Shown here piece after piece: positions 1 through 8,628 of a stretch of 53,362 bases of DNA. Within the stretch, counting starts at the first letter, position 1. Every line of letters begins with the position of its first letter. Under the pieces are notes generated by a model. The model saw only the letters and a program-made list of their open reading frames with translations, made no database searches and was not told the DNA's origin. Origin of the DNA: Chlorobiota bacterium (GTDB lineage: Bacteria; Bacteroidota; Chlorobiia; Chlorobiales; Chlorobiaceae); assembly GCA_016868665.1 (NCBI GenBank), contig VGGK01000015.1:1-53362 (forward strand), written 5' to 3'. Both the position numbers and the translations under genes were made by a program.

Positions 1-1057
1 CACACGGTTTTTTCTGCTTCAACCCCTTTGTGATTTCGGGATACAGCGCAGACGCCTGCCCCAGAGCCATCAGCATGAACTCCGCAGAATCAGCCCCGTA
101 GCTCCTTGCCTGTCGGGCAGCCTCGCTTTCCGGCAACCAGAGATCCCCGACGTCAAGCAACAGGCTCGGATCGCTTTTCAGCTGAAGCATAAAGGTGAGC
201 TGCCAGATATCCTTTTTCCCATTAAGGGCAGGCTCTGCAAGGCGAAAGCAGAAGCTGAAAGGAGAACGGGCATAGACATCCAGAGGACGACGCCACTCTG
301 CAAGCTCCCTGGCAAAAGCCTCGATCTCCGGTCTGCGTTCCCAGTGCAGTTCCGGATTCTTTCCGGAAAGCGATTGCATCCAGGCGTCATGGATCGTCAA
401 CGGCCTCGCCGCTTTTCGACCCGTAGTTACAAAAGAAAAACGGACAAGCGAATCAACCAGATTATGCAACAGCGCTGCATGCAGCTCCCTGGCCGAGGTG
501 ACCGGAGGCGTCTTCCGCACCGCTGAAACACAACGGCATACGGGAGGCATGGTTTCAGCAAGTATATCGAGGCGGGATGCAACGGAATTTTCAGGGTATG
601 GAACCCAGCGCCCCTCCCACCGGCCGATACCGCGAACAAGCGAAGGAAGATACCTCTCGGCGGAAACAAGGTGCACCGCAGTATCGAAAAGCTGCATTGA
701 CCAGAGAACGGACGGGCCGAAAAACACGCCCGAACCGGGAATATTCCCCCCTCGCACAAATGAAAAGAAAGCTTCGCACAGGGAAATATCGAGAGAAAGA
801 ACGGTAATCGCGAGCGGCTTGAGAGAGGGTTTCAGGCCCTTGTCCGGTTCATCGCCAAGCACAGCAGAAGATGGAACGCGCTCCTCGCCACAATGCGGAA
901 GCCAGGCAAGAAACTCTTTCAGCATCGGTTTGCGAATCGACACCTTCATCCCGATCGCCCTGAGGGCCCGACGCAGATCCCGGATATCTCCCGGTACGCA
1001 CCCTTCACTCCAGAGCAGGAGATGACCATCCAGTACCGAACAATGCAATGCTATCAT
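1..1057 (-). CDS. SNF2-family helicase, N-terminal part (runs off left edge)
   Basis: An open frame of 352 codons without a stop starts at ATG 1057 (MIALHCSVLDGHLLLWSEG), behind an AGAGGT ribosome site, and leaves the window at base 1. The segment resembles the helicase-associated domain found in the N-terminal half of bacterial SNF2/HepA-like ATPases (DUF3670-type). Landmarks are ARELHAALLHNLVDSLVR, a later FSFCFRLAEP, the W-x-L-x-F-x-L-Q strand followed by DPSLLLDVGDLW, and EFMLMALGQASALYPEI. The ATPase motor would lie beyond the edge, so no Walker motifs are visible. Such proteins are DNA-dependent ATPases of mostly unknown cellular role. The family call is by motif recognition only; the reading frame itself is secure. 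Confidence 0.72.
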   Translation of the reverse strand, partial: MIALHCSVLDGHLLLWSEGCVPGDIRDLRRALRAIGMKVSIRKPMLKEFLAWLPHCGEERVPSSAVLGDEPDKGLKPSLKPLAITVLSLDISLCEAFFSFVRGGNIPGSGVFFGPSVLWSMQLFDTAVHLVSAERYLPSLVRGIGRWEGRWVPYPENSVASRLDILAETMPPVCRCVSAVRKTPPVTSARELHAALLHNLVDSLVRFSFVTTGRKAARPLTIHDAWMQSLSGKNPELHWERRPEIEAFARELAEWRRPLDVYARSPFSFCFRLAEPALNGKKDIWQLTFMLQLKSDPSLLLDVGDLWLPESEAARQARSYGADSAEFMLMALGQASALYPEITKGLKQKKPC

Positions 1058-1357
1058 CAGTTACCTCTTGTTAACCGCTGTAAAATTCCAGGGCTCCCCG
1101 AATCAGCTTGCAATATCGCCAAATTCACTTAATCAGCCAACGACCCCGGCACGGGGACTTCCCGGGCAACAACCCCATTCACATTCTATATGGGCACCTC
1201 TACGCACTCAACAGCCTCCCAACCTCAGTCAGAGTGCAGGAATCAGCTATCCTGTTCGATGAGGACACTGACTACATAACCCAGAGGCTTCATCGACACT
1301 TCGACAAACACAATGCGACCGGAATTATTGAAGAAAGTCGATGTCGCCCGATATGAC
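1058..1357. other. Intergenic region without a recognised gene
   Basis: About 300 bases separate the helicase start from the end of the DCC-family gene. Only short overlapping frames without recognisable protein signatures occur here. I see no RNA gene or convincing terminator. Confidence 0.5.
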
Positions 1358-1792
1358 TCATTCCCCCGGCAGCTGCTCGAGAACACGCCGACGCAGCGCT
1401 TCGGTCGGCACCATGCACTGCTCTTTTTTCCCGAACAGCTGATACCGGTTCTGCGCTATCAGATCGTACACCATATCCCGCAGGGGTTCGGGAACCGCCT
1501 TGAATATGGCGAGCAGATTCCACGGCATGTCGAGTCTTGAGGCGATTTCAATGGCAGCTGCACTGCGGGTGAATGCTCTCTCACCCCTGACAAGAACGAC
1601 GGTGTCAAGTCGTGACGTGTTGATGCCGAAACGGCGGAACAACGACGCGCCAAGGGGAGACTGGGCCGGCGTGAAAAAGAAATGGCCGGCGGTATCGTGC
1701 TCAAAAATAAAATTCACCGAAAATTCACACAGATTGCAGACACCGTCAAAAATGACAATGTTTTCAGGAAGAGCGGTCGAGGTCTTGTGCAT
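1358..1792 (-). CDS. DCC-family thiol-disulfide oxidoreductase (DUF393)
   Basis: The 144-residue protein has the family signature near its N-terminus: [18 protein letters not shown], with D-G-V-C-x-x-C at about residues 16-22. This gives the DxxCxxC motif that names the family, in a thioredoxin-like fold. The length is typical and no signal peptide is evident, so it is probably cytoplasmic. Members are thought to carry out thiol-disulfide exchange, but specific substrates are mostly unknown. The gene stands alone between the helicase gene and the pseudogene strip. The family call is solid; the physiological role is not known. Confidence 0.85.
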   Translation of the reverse strand: MHKTSTALPENIVIFDGVCNLCEFSVNFIFEHDTAGHFFFTPAQSPLGASLFRRFGINTSRLDTVVLVRGERAFTRSAAAIEIASRLDMPWNLLAIFKAVPEPLRDMVYDLIAQNRYQLFGKKEQCMVPTEALRRRVLEQLPGE

Positions 1793-1879
1793 CTGGTTTC
1801 GGGATAACGTTCACGTTAACATCCATCCACCCAGTCCCCCAAGGCCCGGAGTTCCGGATAGCAGATGTTCGGTTTTCAG

Positions 1880-2050
1880 ATAGTTGACTGAGGCGAACAA
1901 CCCGAAAACCATTGGAGAAGTTCCTGAAGCCGGAATGGCCTTGGTAGCGATCGACACAATACAGAGACAAGGTATCGCTGAACCACGAGCCCCCGCGCAA
2001 CGCACTGAACAATCTGTGTCATCGTCGTACCAGTCTCCGGCTGCTCCCGG
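1880..2050 (-). pseudogene. Remnant of a formylglycine-generating-enzyme (SUMF1/FGE) family gene
   Basis: Two minus-strand frames together read like the C-terminus of an FGE-sulfatase domain. One frame gives GDWYDDDTD. After a shift of one base near 2010 the next frame gives ALRGGSWFSDT, then SGFRNFSNGFRVVR. Intact family members have a DWY strand, then RGGSW, then R-x-x-x...GFRVV in one frame. No N-terminal portion is present. This is a truncated, frameshifted relic and not a working gene. It lies between an intact small gene and a transposase fragment, consistent with local decay. Confidence 0.65.
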
Positions 2051-2086
2051 ATGCCCCCCCTTGGCGTTATCAGAATTCACAAGGCC

Positions 2087-2629
2087 TCATTGCGGATTGA
2101 GCATATAGCTCACGGCATTGGCGGTCACGCCGAGCTGGCGCACCGTTTCGGCAAGCGACAGGCCGTACTCGAGCACGGCTTTTCTTGCAAGCTCTTTTCT
2201 CAGTGAAGGCAGCTTGCCCCTCTTGCTCCCGGAGCGGAGAAAAACCGGGGTGAGGCAGGCATCCCTGCACGCTCGCCCGATATCCTCATCGAACAACCGC
2301 AACCGCTCATGCGCAGGAAGCAGCACATCCCTGCGCTCTTCAGCCTCTTTGAGCACCTCCTTCACGAACGAGTCTCCACCGAGAATCCTCTCGTCGCCAA
2401 GCGCCTTCTCGCCCCGCCGGCGCATCGACTGCACCTTCGACCATCCGCCCTGCGAGCGCACGAGTCCGCCTCCCGACAGCTCCTGTTCCCGGTCGATACC
2501 AGGTTCCTCTTCGAGAAACTGCAGATACGCCTTCCTTGCCGATCCCTCCTTCCGGCCGAAAAACTGCACCCCTCCTCCGTAAAGCTCCGGAGGAGCAGCA
2601 AAACGGTAACGCCGGACGCAACACGGCAC
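2087..2629 (-). pseudogene. Truncated REP-associated (Y1/IS200-like) transposase, C-terminal part
   Basis: The frame encodes the C-terminal region of REP-associated tyrosine transposases: a GGGLVRSQGGWSKVQSMRRRG stretch, then GDERILGGDSFVKEVLKEAEER, and a C-terminal helix-turn-helix-like segment (LSLAETVRQLGVTANAVSYML). The N-terminal catalytic part, with the HUH motif and active tyrosine, is absent. The first 30 or so codons do not look like the family, so the fragment is probably 5'-truncated. GC content and codon use look slightly different from the neighbouring genes. Whether any product is made is unknown. Confidence 0.62.
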
Positions 2630-2779
2630 ACCCGCAAATCCGCTTGCTGTTGCTCAATAACCAACCAATCAGCTACAGCTTGCACCACCACTCGCAAGGA
2701 AAACCCTGCATCATGTGATCAGCTGCAGGATAGGACAGGAGTTGTCAATGCCTGTGGAAATCTTGATTTTCTTTTCTTG

Positions 2780-2818
2780 ATTCCATAATTATCGGAGTTT
2801 TATTCCATAATTATCGGA
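2780..2818. repeat. Two 17-bp direct repeats upstream of the DUF4143 ATPase
   Basis: The 17-mer beginning ATTCCATAATTATCGG occurs at 2780-2796 and again at 2802-2818, so the period is 22 bp. The pair ends 38 bp before the ATPase start. It could be an operator or a recombination-related sequence; only the repetition is seen. Confidence 0.8.
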
Positions 2819-2856
2819 ACACAAATCCTTATTAGCCGTCCCTTTTCCACTTACAC

Positions 2857-3888
2857 ATGGATGCACCTCCGCTTTATCGCCGCCTGCTTGACGCCCGTAT
2901 TGCCGAAGCGTTGACTGACACTCCGGTTGTTCTGGTTGCGGGGCCGCGCCAGGCAGGAAAAACCACTCTGTTGCAGCAGATGGCAACTGAGGGAATGCGC
3001 TATCTTACGCTGGATGACGAGTTGACCCTGCTTTCGGCCAGAAGTGATCCAACGGGGATGATCAGAAGTCTTGATCGGGCAGTGATCGACGAAATCCAGC
3101 GGGCACCGCAATTACTGCTGTCTATCAAGAAAAGTGTCGATAAGGATCGACGTCCAGGAAGATTCCTGCTGACCGGATCAGCTAATCCGATGCTGCTGCC
3201 AACAGTGGCGGATTCTCTGGCTGGGCGGATGGAGACGCTTACGTTACTGCCATTGTCGCAAAGCGAACTTCACGCAAACAGTGCAAACCGGATCGACACT
3301 GCTTTTGATTGCGCTTTTCCGGAGGTTGCCAAACCGGTTATCGGAGAGGAATTTGTCGAAACAGTTCTTCGGGGAGGTTACCCGGAAGCAATTTACCGTA
3401 CCCTCCCATGACGGCGAACTGCGTGGGTGCGCCAATATATCGATGCCATTGTCCAACGCGATGTTCGTGATGTTGCGAGTATCGACAAGCTGGACCAGTT
3501 ACCCGGGTTTTTGCGCAGCCTCAGCGAGGTATCGGGCCAGATGTGCAATTACACCCGTCTTGGCAGCAACATCGGACTCGACAGCAAGACCGCAGCACGG
3601 TATACGGGACTCAAGCACAGCCTTACGGCTGAAGGCCGGTATCGCCTTCTCTACTATTGCGATATCGATATGTGTGAGGTGGATGTGGTTATCGAAAACG
3701 TCTCCGGCCACCTGATCGGCATCGAGGTAAAATCTTCGGCTACCGTGAGTGCAGGTGATTTTCGCGGTCTGAAAAAACTGGCAAGCGTTTCCGGAGATTT
3801 CTTCAAAATGGGTGTCCAGCTGTACGATGGCACAGAAACCATGCCTGTGGGTGATAAACTATGGGCGGCTCCATTCTCGACGTTATAG
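2857..3888 (+). pseudogene. DUF4143/AAA_14 ATPase, disrupted
   Basis: The N-terminal half is a AAA_14-type P-loop domain: VLVAGPRQAGKTTLLQQ (Walker A), then VIDEIQRAP (Walker B) and RFLLTGSAN (sensor 1). An in-frame TGA at 3409-3411 interrupts it. The same frame continues at once with RRTAWVRQYIDAIVQRDVRD, typical family sequence. Near base 3625 the C-terminal DUF4143 domain jumps from SKTAARYTGLKHSL to RYRLLYYCDIDMCEVDVVIE, and the roughly 100 residues usually found between these blocks are missing. The end (YDGTETMPVGDKLWAAPFSTL) is intact. It therefore has both a nonsense mutation and an internal deletion. These ATPases have no firmly established function. Confidence 0.82.
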
Positions 3889-4169
3889 GGCATATAGCAT
3901 TGAACATGAGCCCGAAATACGGATATATGCAACCGTAATCATTCGATTACAACACCCCATCAACTTGCAGAAACTTCCAAAGAGCACCTCGAAAAAGTGT
4001 AGTGAGCGCCCTGAGTGCAAGGCTGACGAAGCAGAGGAACCGGAGTGTACACACAATACACGAGGATTTCGAGCACCTCCCAACGCAGCAATCGGGACGC
4101 ACAATAAGTTATTAGAGGGGTCCTTTTATCGCAAGCGAATCAGGCTCATAGCATTAGCGAACAATACGC
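3889..4169. other. Intergenic region downstream of the dsr cluster
   Basis: This 281-bp gap separates the ATPase pseudogene from the convergent end of dsrW. I see no coding signature and no clear U-tracted hairpin for the dsr transcript. Confidence 0.4.
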
Positions 4170-5534
4170 TTATCCGAACACCATCCTGTACTCCTCCTCG
4201 GTTCGCTGGTCGGCACAGGTAACGGTGATGCGTTCGGGAATGGCGCCGAACATGGTGCCGAAGTTGCGCACGCACGAGGGCGAGGCGAAAAAGATTTCAT
4301 CGATGAAGGCGAAGTCGATGCTCTGTTCCAGCTCCTGCGCGCCGTGCTTGTACACACAGAGCGGGGTGACCCGGTTGCCGAGCGACTGCAGCCCTCCGAC
4401 GAGAAACTCGTCGTGGAGGTTCGAGCCGGGCAGAAGGATGCTCTCTCCGGTAATACCGTGCTCGCGGAACAGCGCGATGATGTCGCCGCACCCTTCACTC
4501 TCGAGCGTGAGGTCCGGAATCACACCGTGCTGCTGCAGCTCCGCCGCGGCCGCCTGTCCCGTGGTGCAGATGCGGCTGTGGGCAAGCAGGCGGACGTCGC
4601 GCCCGGTGTCGAAGAGGTACTTGAAGAAGTACTTCACCGCAAACTTGTTCTGGAAGAGCAGCACGCTGTAGCTCTTGATATCGTCGAACGAGCGGCGCAC
4701 CAGGTCGAGGTCCGCTCCCTCGATCTGCCGGCAGGGAAAGTGCACCATGATGTACCGGGTGCTGCTGTACCGCTTTGCCTCGCCGCCCGTGATGAGCACC
4801 TTCCGCTTTTTCGAGTGCCAGTTGTCGGCGATGAACTGCGCGATGTTGTCGCCGATGATGAGCAGGGCCGGCGAGTACACCGCCCGCTCGCGCATGCGGA
4901 ACTCGTCGAGCGTTCCGGTGAACACCTGCTGGTTGTAGCGCGTGGCGTTCTGCACCACGGCCACTTTCGTCTCCGGACTGCGCCCTTTTTCGGCAACGGC
5001 ATCGAGCACGTCGTGCACAGTTGAAGCCACCATATAGTAGACCAGCGTATCGGCGTCCGGCACCTGGATGCTGCTGACCGGATGGCCGGTGCAGAATGCA
5101 ACAGACGAAGATACCTTGCGCATGGTGAGCGGTATTTCGGTGTAGGCACTCGCGCCGTGCGCGGCCGTGATGCCGGGAATGATTTCGTACCCCACGCCGT
5201 TTTTACGCAACTCGTCGATCTCCTCCCCTCCCCTGCCAAACACGAAGGGGTCTCCCCCCTTCAGCCGGGCAACGATTTTGCCCTGCAGGGCATGGCGCAC
5301 GATTTCACGGTTGATCTCCTCCTGCTCGAAATGGTGGCTGTCCTTGCGTTTTCCGGTATAGATTTTCTGCCCGCTGAACTGGTCCACCAGTTCAAGCGAG
5401 ACGAGGTCGTCGTAGAGGATCACGTCGGCATCCTGCAGCACCCGCTGCGCCTTGACGGTCAGCAGTTCCGGATCGCCCGGTCCCGCGCCGATGATGTAGA
5501 CGTATCCTTTTTTTCCTGTTTCGGTGGCAGTCAT
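4170..5534 (-). CDS. dsrW: DsrW: uroporphyrinogen-III C-methyltransferase fused to uroporphyrinogen-III synthase
   Basis: The 454-residue protein joins two tetrapyrrole enzymes. Residues about 8-245 are a CobA/SUMT domain: [45 protein letters not shown] and [11 protein letters not shown], the SAM and substrate motifs. It converts uroporphyrinogen III to precorrin-2. Residues about 250-454 resemble HemD, which closes the tetrapyrrole ring (KVLITGG start, later TVTCADQRT). Placed last in the dsr set behind DsrV, it probably feeds siroheme to DsrAB. A primary biosynthetic copy may exist elsewhere in the genome. The SUMT call is strong; the HemD half is more divergent. Confidence 0.9.
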   Translation of the reverse strand: MTATETGKKGYVYIIGAGPGDPELLTVKAQRVLQDADVILYDDLVSLELVDQFSGQKIYTGKRKDSHHFEQEEINREIVRHALQGKIVARLKGGDPFVFGRGGEEIDELRKNGVGYEIIPGITAAHGASAYTEIPLTMRKVSSSVAFCTGHPVSSIQVPDADTLVYYMVASTVHDVLDAVAEKGRSPETKVAVVQNATRYNQQVFTGTLDEFRMRERAVYSPALLIIGDNIAQFIADNWHSKKRKVLITGGEAKRYSSTRYIMVHFPCRQIEGADLDLVRRSFDDIKSYSVLLFQNKFAVKYFFKYLFDTGRDVRLLAHSRICTTGQAAAAELQQHGVIPDLTLESEGCGDIIALFREHGITGESILLPGSNLHDEFLVGGLQSLGNRVTPLCVYKHGAQELEQSIDFAFIDEIFFASPSCVRNFGTMFGAIPERITVTCADQRTEEEYRMVFG

Positions 5535-5561
5535 GATCTTGTACTTCCTTTTCTATTCCGT

Positions 5562-6023
5562 TTACTGCAGGAGCGTGTCATCCTCCTGCATCATCTCCCT
5601 TATTTTATTTCGCCATGCGACCGACTTCTTCACGTTCTCGCCGTTCGAGGAGACGGTGATGGTCATTTCGTCCTTGCGGATGACGGCCGGCGAAATGAAG
5701 CTCGACAGCTCCCGGTTATCCACAACGTTCACGAGAATGCCGAGCCGGTCGGCATCCGCCTTTATCTGCCGGTTCACCTCTTCGTCGTTCGTGCTCGCAT
5801 AAACGAGAAAAGCCCCTTCGAGATCGGAGCGTTCGTACCGCTTAATGATTTCCGTGAACCCTTTGCCCTGCAAATCATGATGAATCTCCGGAGCGAGAAT
5901 GGTAATGTTGCGGGTGTACTGTTCGACGGTCTGAATTTTGTGCATGGCGATCTTGCCGCCGCCGACGAACAGGATTTTCCTGTTGTCGATCCGGATGTTG
6001 AGCGGAAGAAATACTTTTTTCAT
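5562..6023 (-). CDS. dsrV: DsrV: precorrin-2 dehydrogenase (siroheme synthase N-domain)
   Basis: The 153-residue protein matches the NAD-binding half of CysG/Met8. It has [21 protein letters not shown] (the GGG-x-x-A-x-x-K Rossmann turn), [13 protein letters not shown], and [31 protein letters not shown], the family catalytic and dimerisation region. It should oxidise precorrin-2 to sirohydrochlorin, and members often insert iron as well. It lacks the SUMT half of CysG, which DsrW next door supplies. The start is ATG 6023, 10 bp from the tandem-repeat block, and no strong ribosome site is seen. Two terminator-like hairpins lie upstream, so it may be transcribed less than dsrP or separately. 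Confidence 0.9.
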   Translation of the reverse strand: MKKVFLPLNIRIDNRKILFVGGGKIAMHKIQTVEQYTRNITILAPEIHHDLQGKGFTEIIKRYERSDLEGAFLVYASTNDEEVNRQIKADADRLGILVNVVDNRELSSFISPAVIRKDEMTITVSSNGENVKKSVAWRNKIREMMQEDDTLLQ

Positions 6024-6033
6024 AAATGCTCAA

Positions 6034-6141
6034 TTAGCTGGTTAGCTGGTTAGCTGGTTAGCTGGTTAGCTGGTTAGCTGGTTAGCTGGTTAGCTGGTTA
6101 GCTGGTTAGCTGGTTAGCTGGTTAGCTGGTTAGCTGGTTAG
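6034..6141. repeat. 8-bp tandem repeat, TTAGCTGG x 13.5
   Basis: The unit TTAGCTGG is repeated perfectly 13.5 times over 108 bp. It ends 10 bp upstream of the dsrV start. Perfect copies suggest recent slippage expansion. The unit is not a multiple of three and is non-coding, so length changes would alter only the dsrV leader. Confidence 0.97.
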
Positions 6142-6162
6142 AAAAAAACCGGCTTTCAGCCG
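6142..6162 (-). terminator. Terminator-like hairpin upstream of dsrV
   Basis: On the minus strand CGGCT-GAA-AGCCG forms a 5-bp GC-rich stem with a 3-nt loop, followed after one G by seven Ts. This has the shape of a short intrinsic terminator. Confidence 0.55.
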
Positions 6163-6238
6163 TCTTAAATTCCCGGTTTCGGAAAATTCTTTTACTGAAA
6201 ATAGCGTTTTTCCGCGGCGTGTAAGCCATCTGCCACAT

Positions 6239-6270
6239 AAAAAAGCCTGCCTTCAGACGAAAGCAGGCTT
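6239..6270 (-). terminator. Intrinsic terminator after dsrP
   Basis: On the minus strand AAGCCTGC pairs with GCAGGCTT across a 12-nt loop and runs directly into a T-tract. It lies 31 bp past the dsrP stop. With the second hairpin nearby it suggests that most transcripts end before dsrV-dsrW. Confidence 0.75.
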
Positions 6271-6301
6271 CAGTAATTACACCAGTCCACCAGAATCAGG
6301 C

Positions 6302-7459
6302 TTACGCCTCCTGCTCCTTTTTCACCGTTACGGCAACCTTCAGCAGCAGCGTCAGCACAAGGATGCCCACGGCCCAAATACCGAGCGTGACGCCAAGTTC
6401 CGTCAGGGTGACACCGTATTCGGTGATCTCCTCAAGCGGATTTGGCACGAAACCGCCAAGTACCAGCCCAACCCCCTTGTCAATCCAGATTGAAGCCACC
6501 ATACCCGCACATGCGGCAACAAGCCATTTCGAAGTCTGACGGAGTTTCGGGTTCATCAGTACCGCGAGGGAACCGAGCCCCAGGAACAGCGACAGCCACA
6601 TCCACGGCACAAGCGCGCTCTTGCCGTGCAGACCGAAAAAGAGGTACTGCAGGCCATGCATGTGCGCCGGCACGTTGCTGTAGAAAGCCGTAAAGAACTC
6701 GGTGCCTATCATGAAAAAGTTCGCCGCTCCGGCATATGCGGCAAGCACGGCAAGCTTCTGGCGTGCCTCGTTGCCCGCATCGAATCCCGTGGTTTTCTTC
6801 AGGATAAGGGTGACGAGAATGAGCAGTGCGGTTCCCGCGGCAAACGCCGAGGCAAGAAACCGGGGTGCGAGTACGGCTGTGAGCCAGAGATGCCTTCCCG
6901 GAAGCCCGGCATACAGAAACGCCGTCACGGTATGGATGCTGAACGCCCAGGGAATCGAAAGATAGATGATCGGCTTGACCCATTTCGGCGGCGGCACGCC
7001 CTTGCGCTCGGCGCCGAGCACCGTCCAGGCGCTCACGAGGTTGATCACAAGATAGCCGTTAAGCACCATCACGTCCCAGAACACCATGGCGTGCGGCGAC
7101 GGGTAGAGCAGCACGTTCAGCACGCGGTCGGGACGGCCCATGTCGGCAAGGATGAAGAGCATGCACATGAGCGTGGCCGCAACGGCCATGAACTCGCCGA
7201 CAATCACGGTTTTTGCGAACACCTTCTGGTTGTGCAGGTAGTAGGGAATAACCACCATCACGGCCGAAGCCGCAACGCCGACAAGAAAGGTGAACTGTGC
7301 GATATAGAGCCCCCAGCTCACGTCCCGGCCCATGCCGGTGACGGTGAGACCTTCCCACATCTGCCGGGAGAAAGCCGAAAATCCTGCGCCGATGCAGAGC
7401 AGGAGAAGTCCTATCCAGAGCCAGTAGTTCCGGTTTCCTTTCAGAGCTTTTTCAATCAT
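6302..7459 (-). CDS. dsrP: DsrP: NrfD/PsrC-type integral membrane subunit of DsrMKJOP
   Basis: The 385-residue protein is almost entirely hydrophobic, with about ten predicted membrane helices. It begins [20 protein letters not shown] and includes [29 protein letters not shown], the polar loop conserved in NrfD/HybB/DsrP proteins. It is the quinone-interacting membrane subunit that works with periplasmic DsrO and DsrJ. Its start lies 9 bp after the dsrO stop, so the two are co-transcribed. In sulfur oxidisers the complex is thought to pass electrons from cytoplasmic sulfur chemistry toward the quinone pool; the direction of flow is inferred. A terminator follows. Confidence 0.93.
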   Translation of the reverse strand: MIEKALKGNRNYWLWIGLLLLCIGAGFSAFSRQMWEGLTVTGMGRDVSWGLYIAQFTFLVGVAASAVMVVIPYYLHNQKVFAKTVIVGEFMAVAATLMCMLFILADMGRPDRVLNVLLYPSPHAMVFWDVMVLNGYLVINLVSAWTVLGAERKGVPPPKWVKPIIYLSIPWAFSIHTVTAFLYAGLPGRHLWLTAVLAPRFLASAFAAGTALLILVTLILKKTTGFDAGNEARQKLAVLAAYAGAANFFMIGTEFFTAFYSNVPAHMHGLQYLFFGLHGKSALVPWMWLSLFLGLGSLAVLMNPKLRQTSKWLVAACAGMVASIWIDKGVGLVLGGFVPNPLEEITEYGVTLTELGVTLGIWAVGILVLTLLLKVAVTVKKEQEA

Positions 7460-7468
7460 GGGAATACC

Positions 7469-8245
7469 TTAGATAATGTAAAATACAGATGGTTTCGTAC
7501 CGAGTTCCGGTTTGCGCTGCATGGTTTCGTTCGCTTCGAGCAGCTTGCGGATCTCCGAAGCCGGATCGTTCAGGTCGCCGAACACCAGCGCTGCTTCGGG
7601 GCAGACCTCCACGCAGGCGGGTTCCTGACCTTTCACCAGCCGTTCGGAACAGAAATTGCACTTCTCCACCACACCCTGCATACGGGTAGGATACTCCGTA
7701 CTCGCAAGCCTGATGCCCTCCCTCGGATCGCGCCAGTTGAAGCTGCGGGAACCGTAGGGGCAGGCCGCCATGCAGAAACGGCAGCCGATGCAGCGATGGT
7801 AATCCATGGAGACGATGCCGTCCCAGCGCCGGAATGTGGCCTCCGTGGGACAGGCCTTCGTGCAGGGCGGCTCGGCGCAGTGGTTGCAGAGCGCGAGGTA
7901 GGGCCGTTCTGTCACCTCCGGACTCTGGAACTGGCTGCTTGCAGTGGGAAACACCTTTTCGTACCCGCTTTTCCATATCCACTTCACCTCGTCCTTTCGG
8001 TTCCCGAAATCGGGCACGTTATGCGTGAAATGGCAGGCCGCAACGCACTCCCTGCAGCTGCCGGAACACTTGCGGGTATCGATGAGCATGCCCCAGCGGC
8101 GCTTGCCGGGCTCAGGTTTTTCATCCCATGCCGGAAACACGGTTTTCTCGAGAGATAGCGCCGGAAACAGACCTGCTGCGGAACCGATGCCGGCAAGAAG
8201 GCCGATACCGGCTTTTTTGATAAATGATCTGCGGTCTTCGTTCAT
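7469..8245 (-). CDS. dsrO: DsrO: periplasmic four-cluster ferredoxin subunit
   Basis: The 258-residue protein begins [20 protein letters not shown], a twin-arginine (Tat) signal, so it is exported folded. Cysteine groups typical of the four [4Fe-4S] clusters of DmsB/HybA-type subunits follow: [41 protein letters not shown], and CNFCSER with a later CVEVCP. It links DsrP in the membrane to the haem protein DsrJ. Its ATG overlaps the dsrJ stop by one base (TGATG), which points to translational coupling. Confidence 0.94.
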   Translation of the reverse strand: MNEDRRSFIKKAGIGLLAGIGSAAGLFPALSLEKTVFPAWDEKPEPGKRRWGMLIDTRKCSGSCRECVAACHFTHNVPDFGNRKDEVKWIWKSGYEKVFPTASSQFQSPEVTERPYLALCNHCAEPPCTKACPTEATFRRWDGIVSMDYHRCIGCRFCMAACPYGSRSFNWRDPREGIRLASTEYPTRMQGVVEKCNFCSERLVKGQEPACVEVCPEAALVFGDLNDPASEIRKLLEANETMQRKPELGTKPSVFYII

Positions 8246-8628
8246 CAGGGCGCCTCCATTGGTGAAATATGGCAGTTCCAGCAGTTGGGCTTCACGTTGG
8301 CATACATGTGGCAGTTGAAGCAGAACATCCGGTTATTCGAATGGCAGTTGAGACAGCTGTTCAGGCTTTTGTCGATCTTCCGTCCGTCGGGAGCGACATG
8401 CACCCGATTCCCGTCGCGAACCGACGAATGGCGCCACTCGTCGAGCACGCGCATATGGTTTGCTTTCATGAACTCCTTCGATGCAATGCATGCCGAGCTG
8501 TCGACCGCTGCCGACGGAGCCGGGGCGGCAACCTTTTCAGCCTGGCTCTCCTGGTGCCGGAAAGCGTAGACACCGGCAAGCACCACAATAAGCAGCGCTG
8601 CTGCGGTCATAATGATTTTTTTAGTCAA
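8245..8628 (-). CDS. dsrJ: DsrJ: membrane-anchored triheme cytochrome c
   Basis: Three CXXCH haem-binding motifs are visible: CLNCH, CFNCH and CWNCH, all in the last 50 residues. A single hydrophobic N-terminal segment ([17 protein letters not shown]) anchors it facing the periplasm. An upstream ATG at 8649 also keeps the frame open. However, AGGAGG lies about 7 bases before TTG 8628, so I take TTG as the likely start (about 127 residues, overlapping the end of dsrK). It is the periplasmic redox subunit of DsrMKJOP. Families of this type use an unusual His/Cys-ligated haem; I cannot assign that ligand from sequence alone. Confidence 0.9.
   Translation of the reverse strand: MTKKIIMTAAALLIVVLAGVYAFRHQESQAEKVAAPAPSAAVDSSACIASKEFMKANHMRVLDEWRHSSVRDGNRVHVAPDGRKIDKSLNSCLNCHSNNRMFCFNCHMYANVKPNCWNCHISPMEAP

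Noticed and set aside
6034-6141. Possible CRISPR array or regulator iteron
   Set aside because: The 8-bp units are head to tail without spacers and there are no replication or cas genes nearby.
6626-8158. 510-codon open frame on the plus strand
   Set aside because: It lies opposite dsrO and dsrP, is rich in His/Arg/Glu as expected for an antisense shadow of GC-rich genes, and has no family features.
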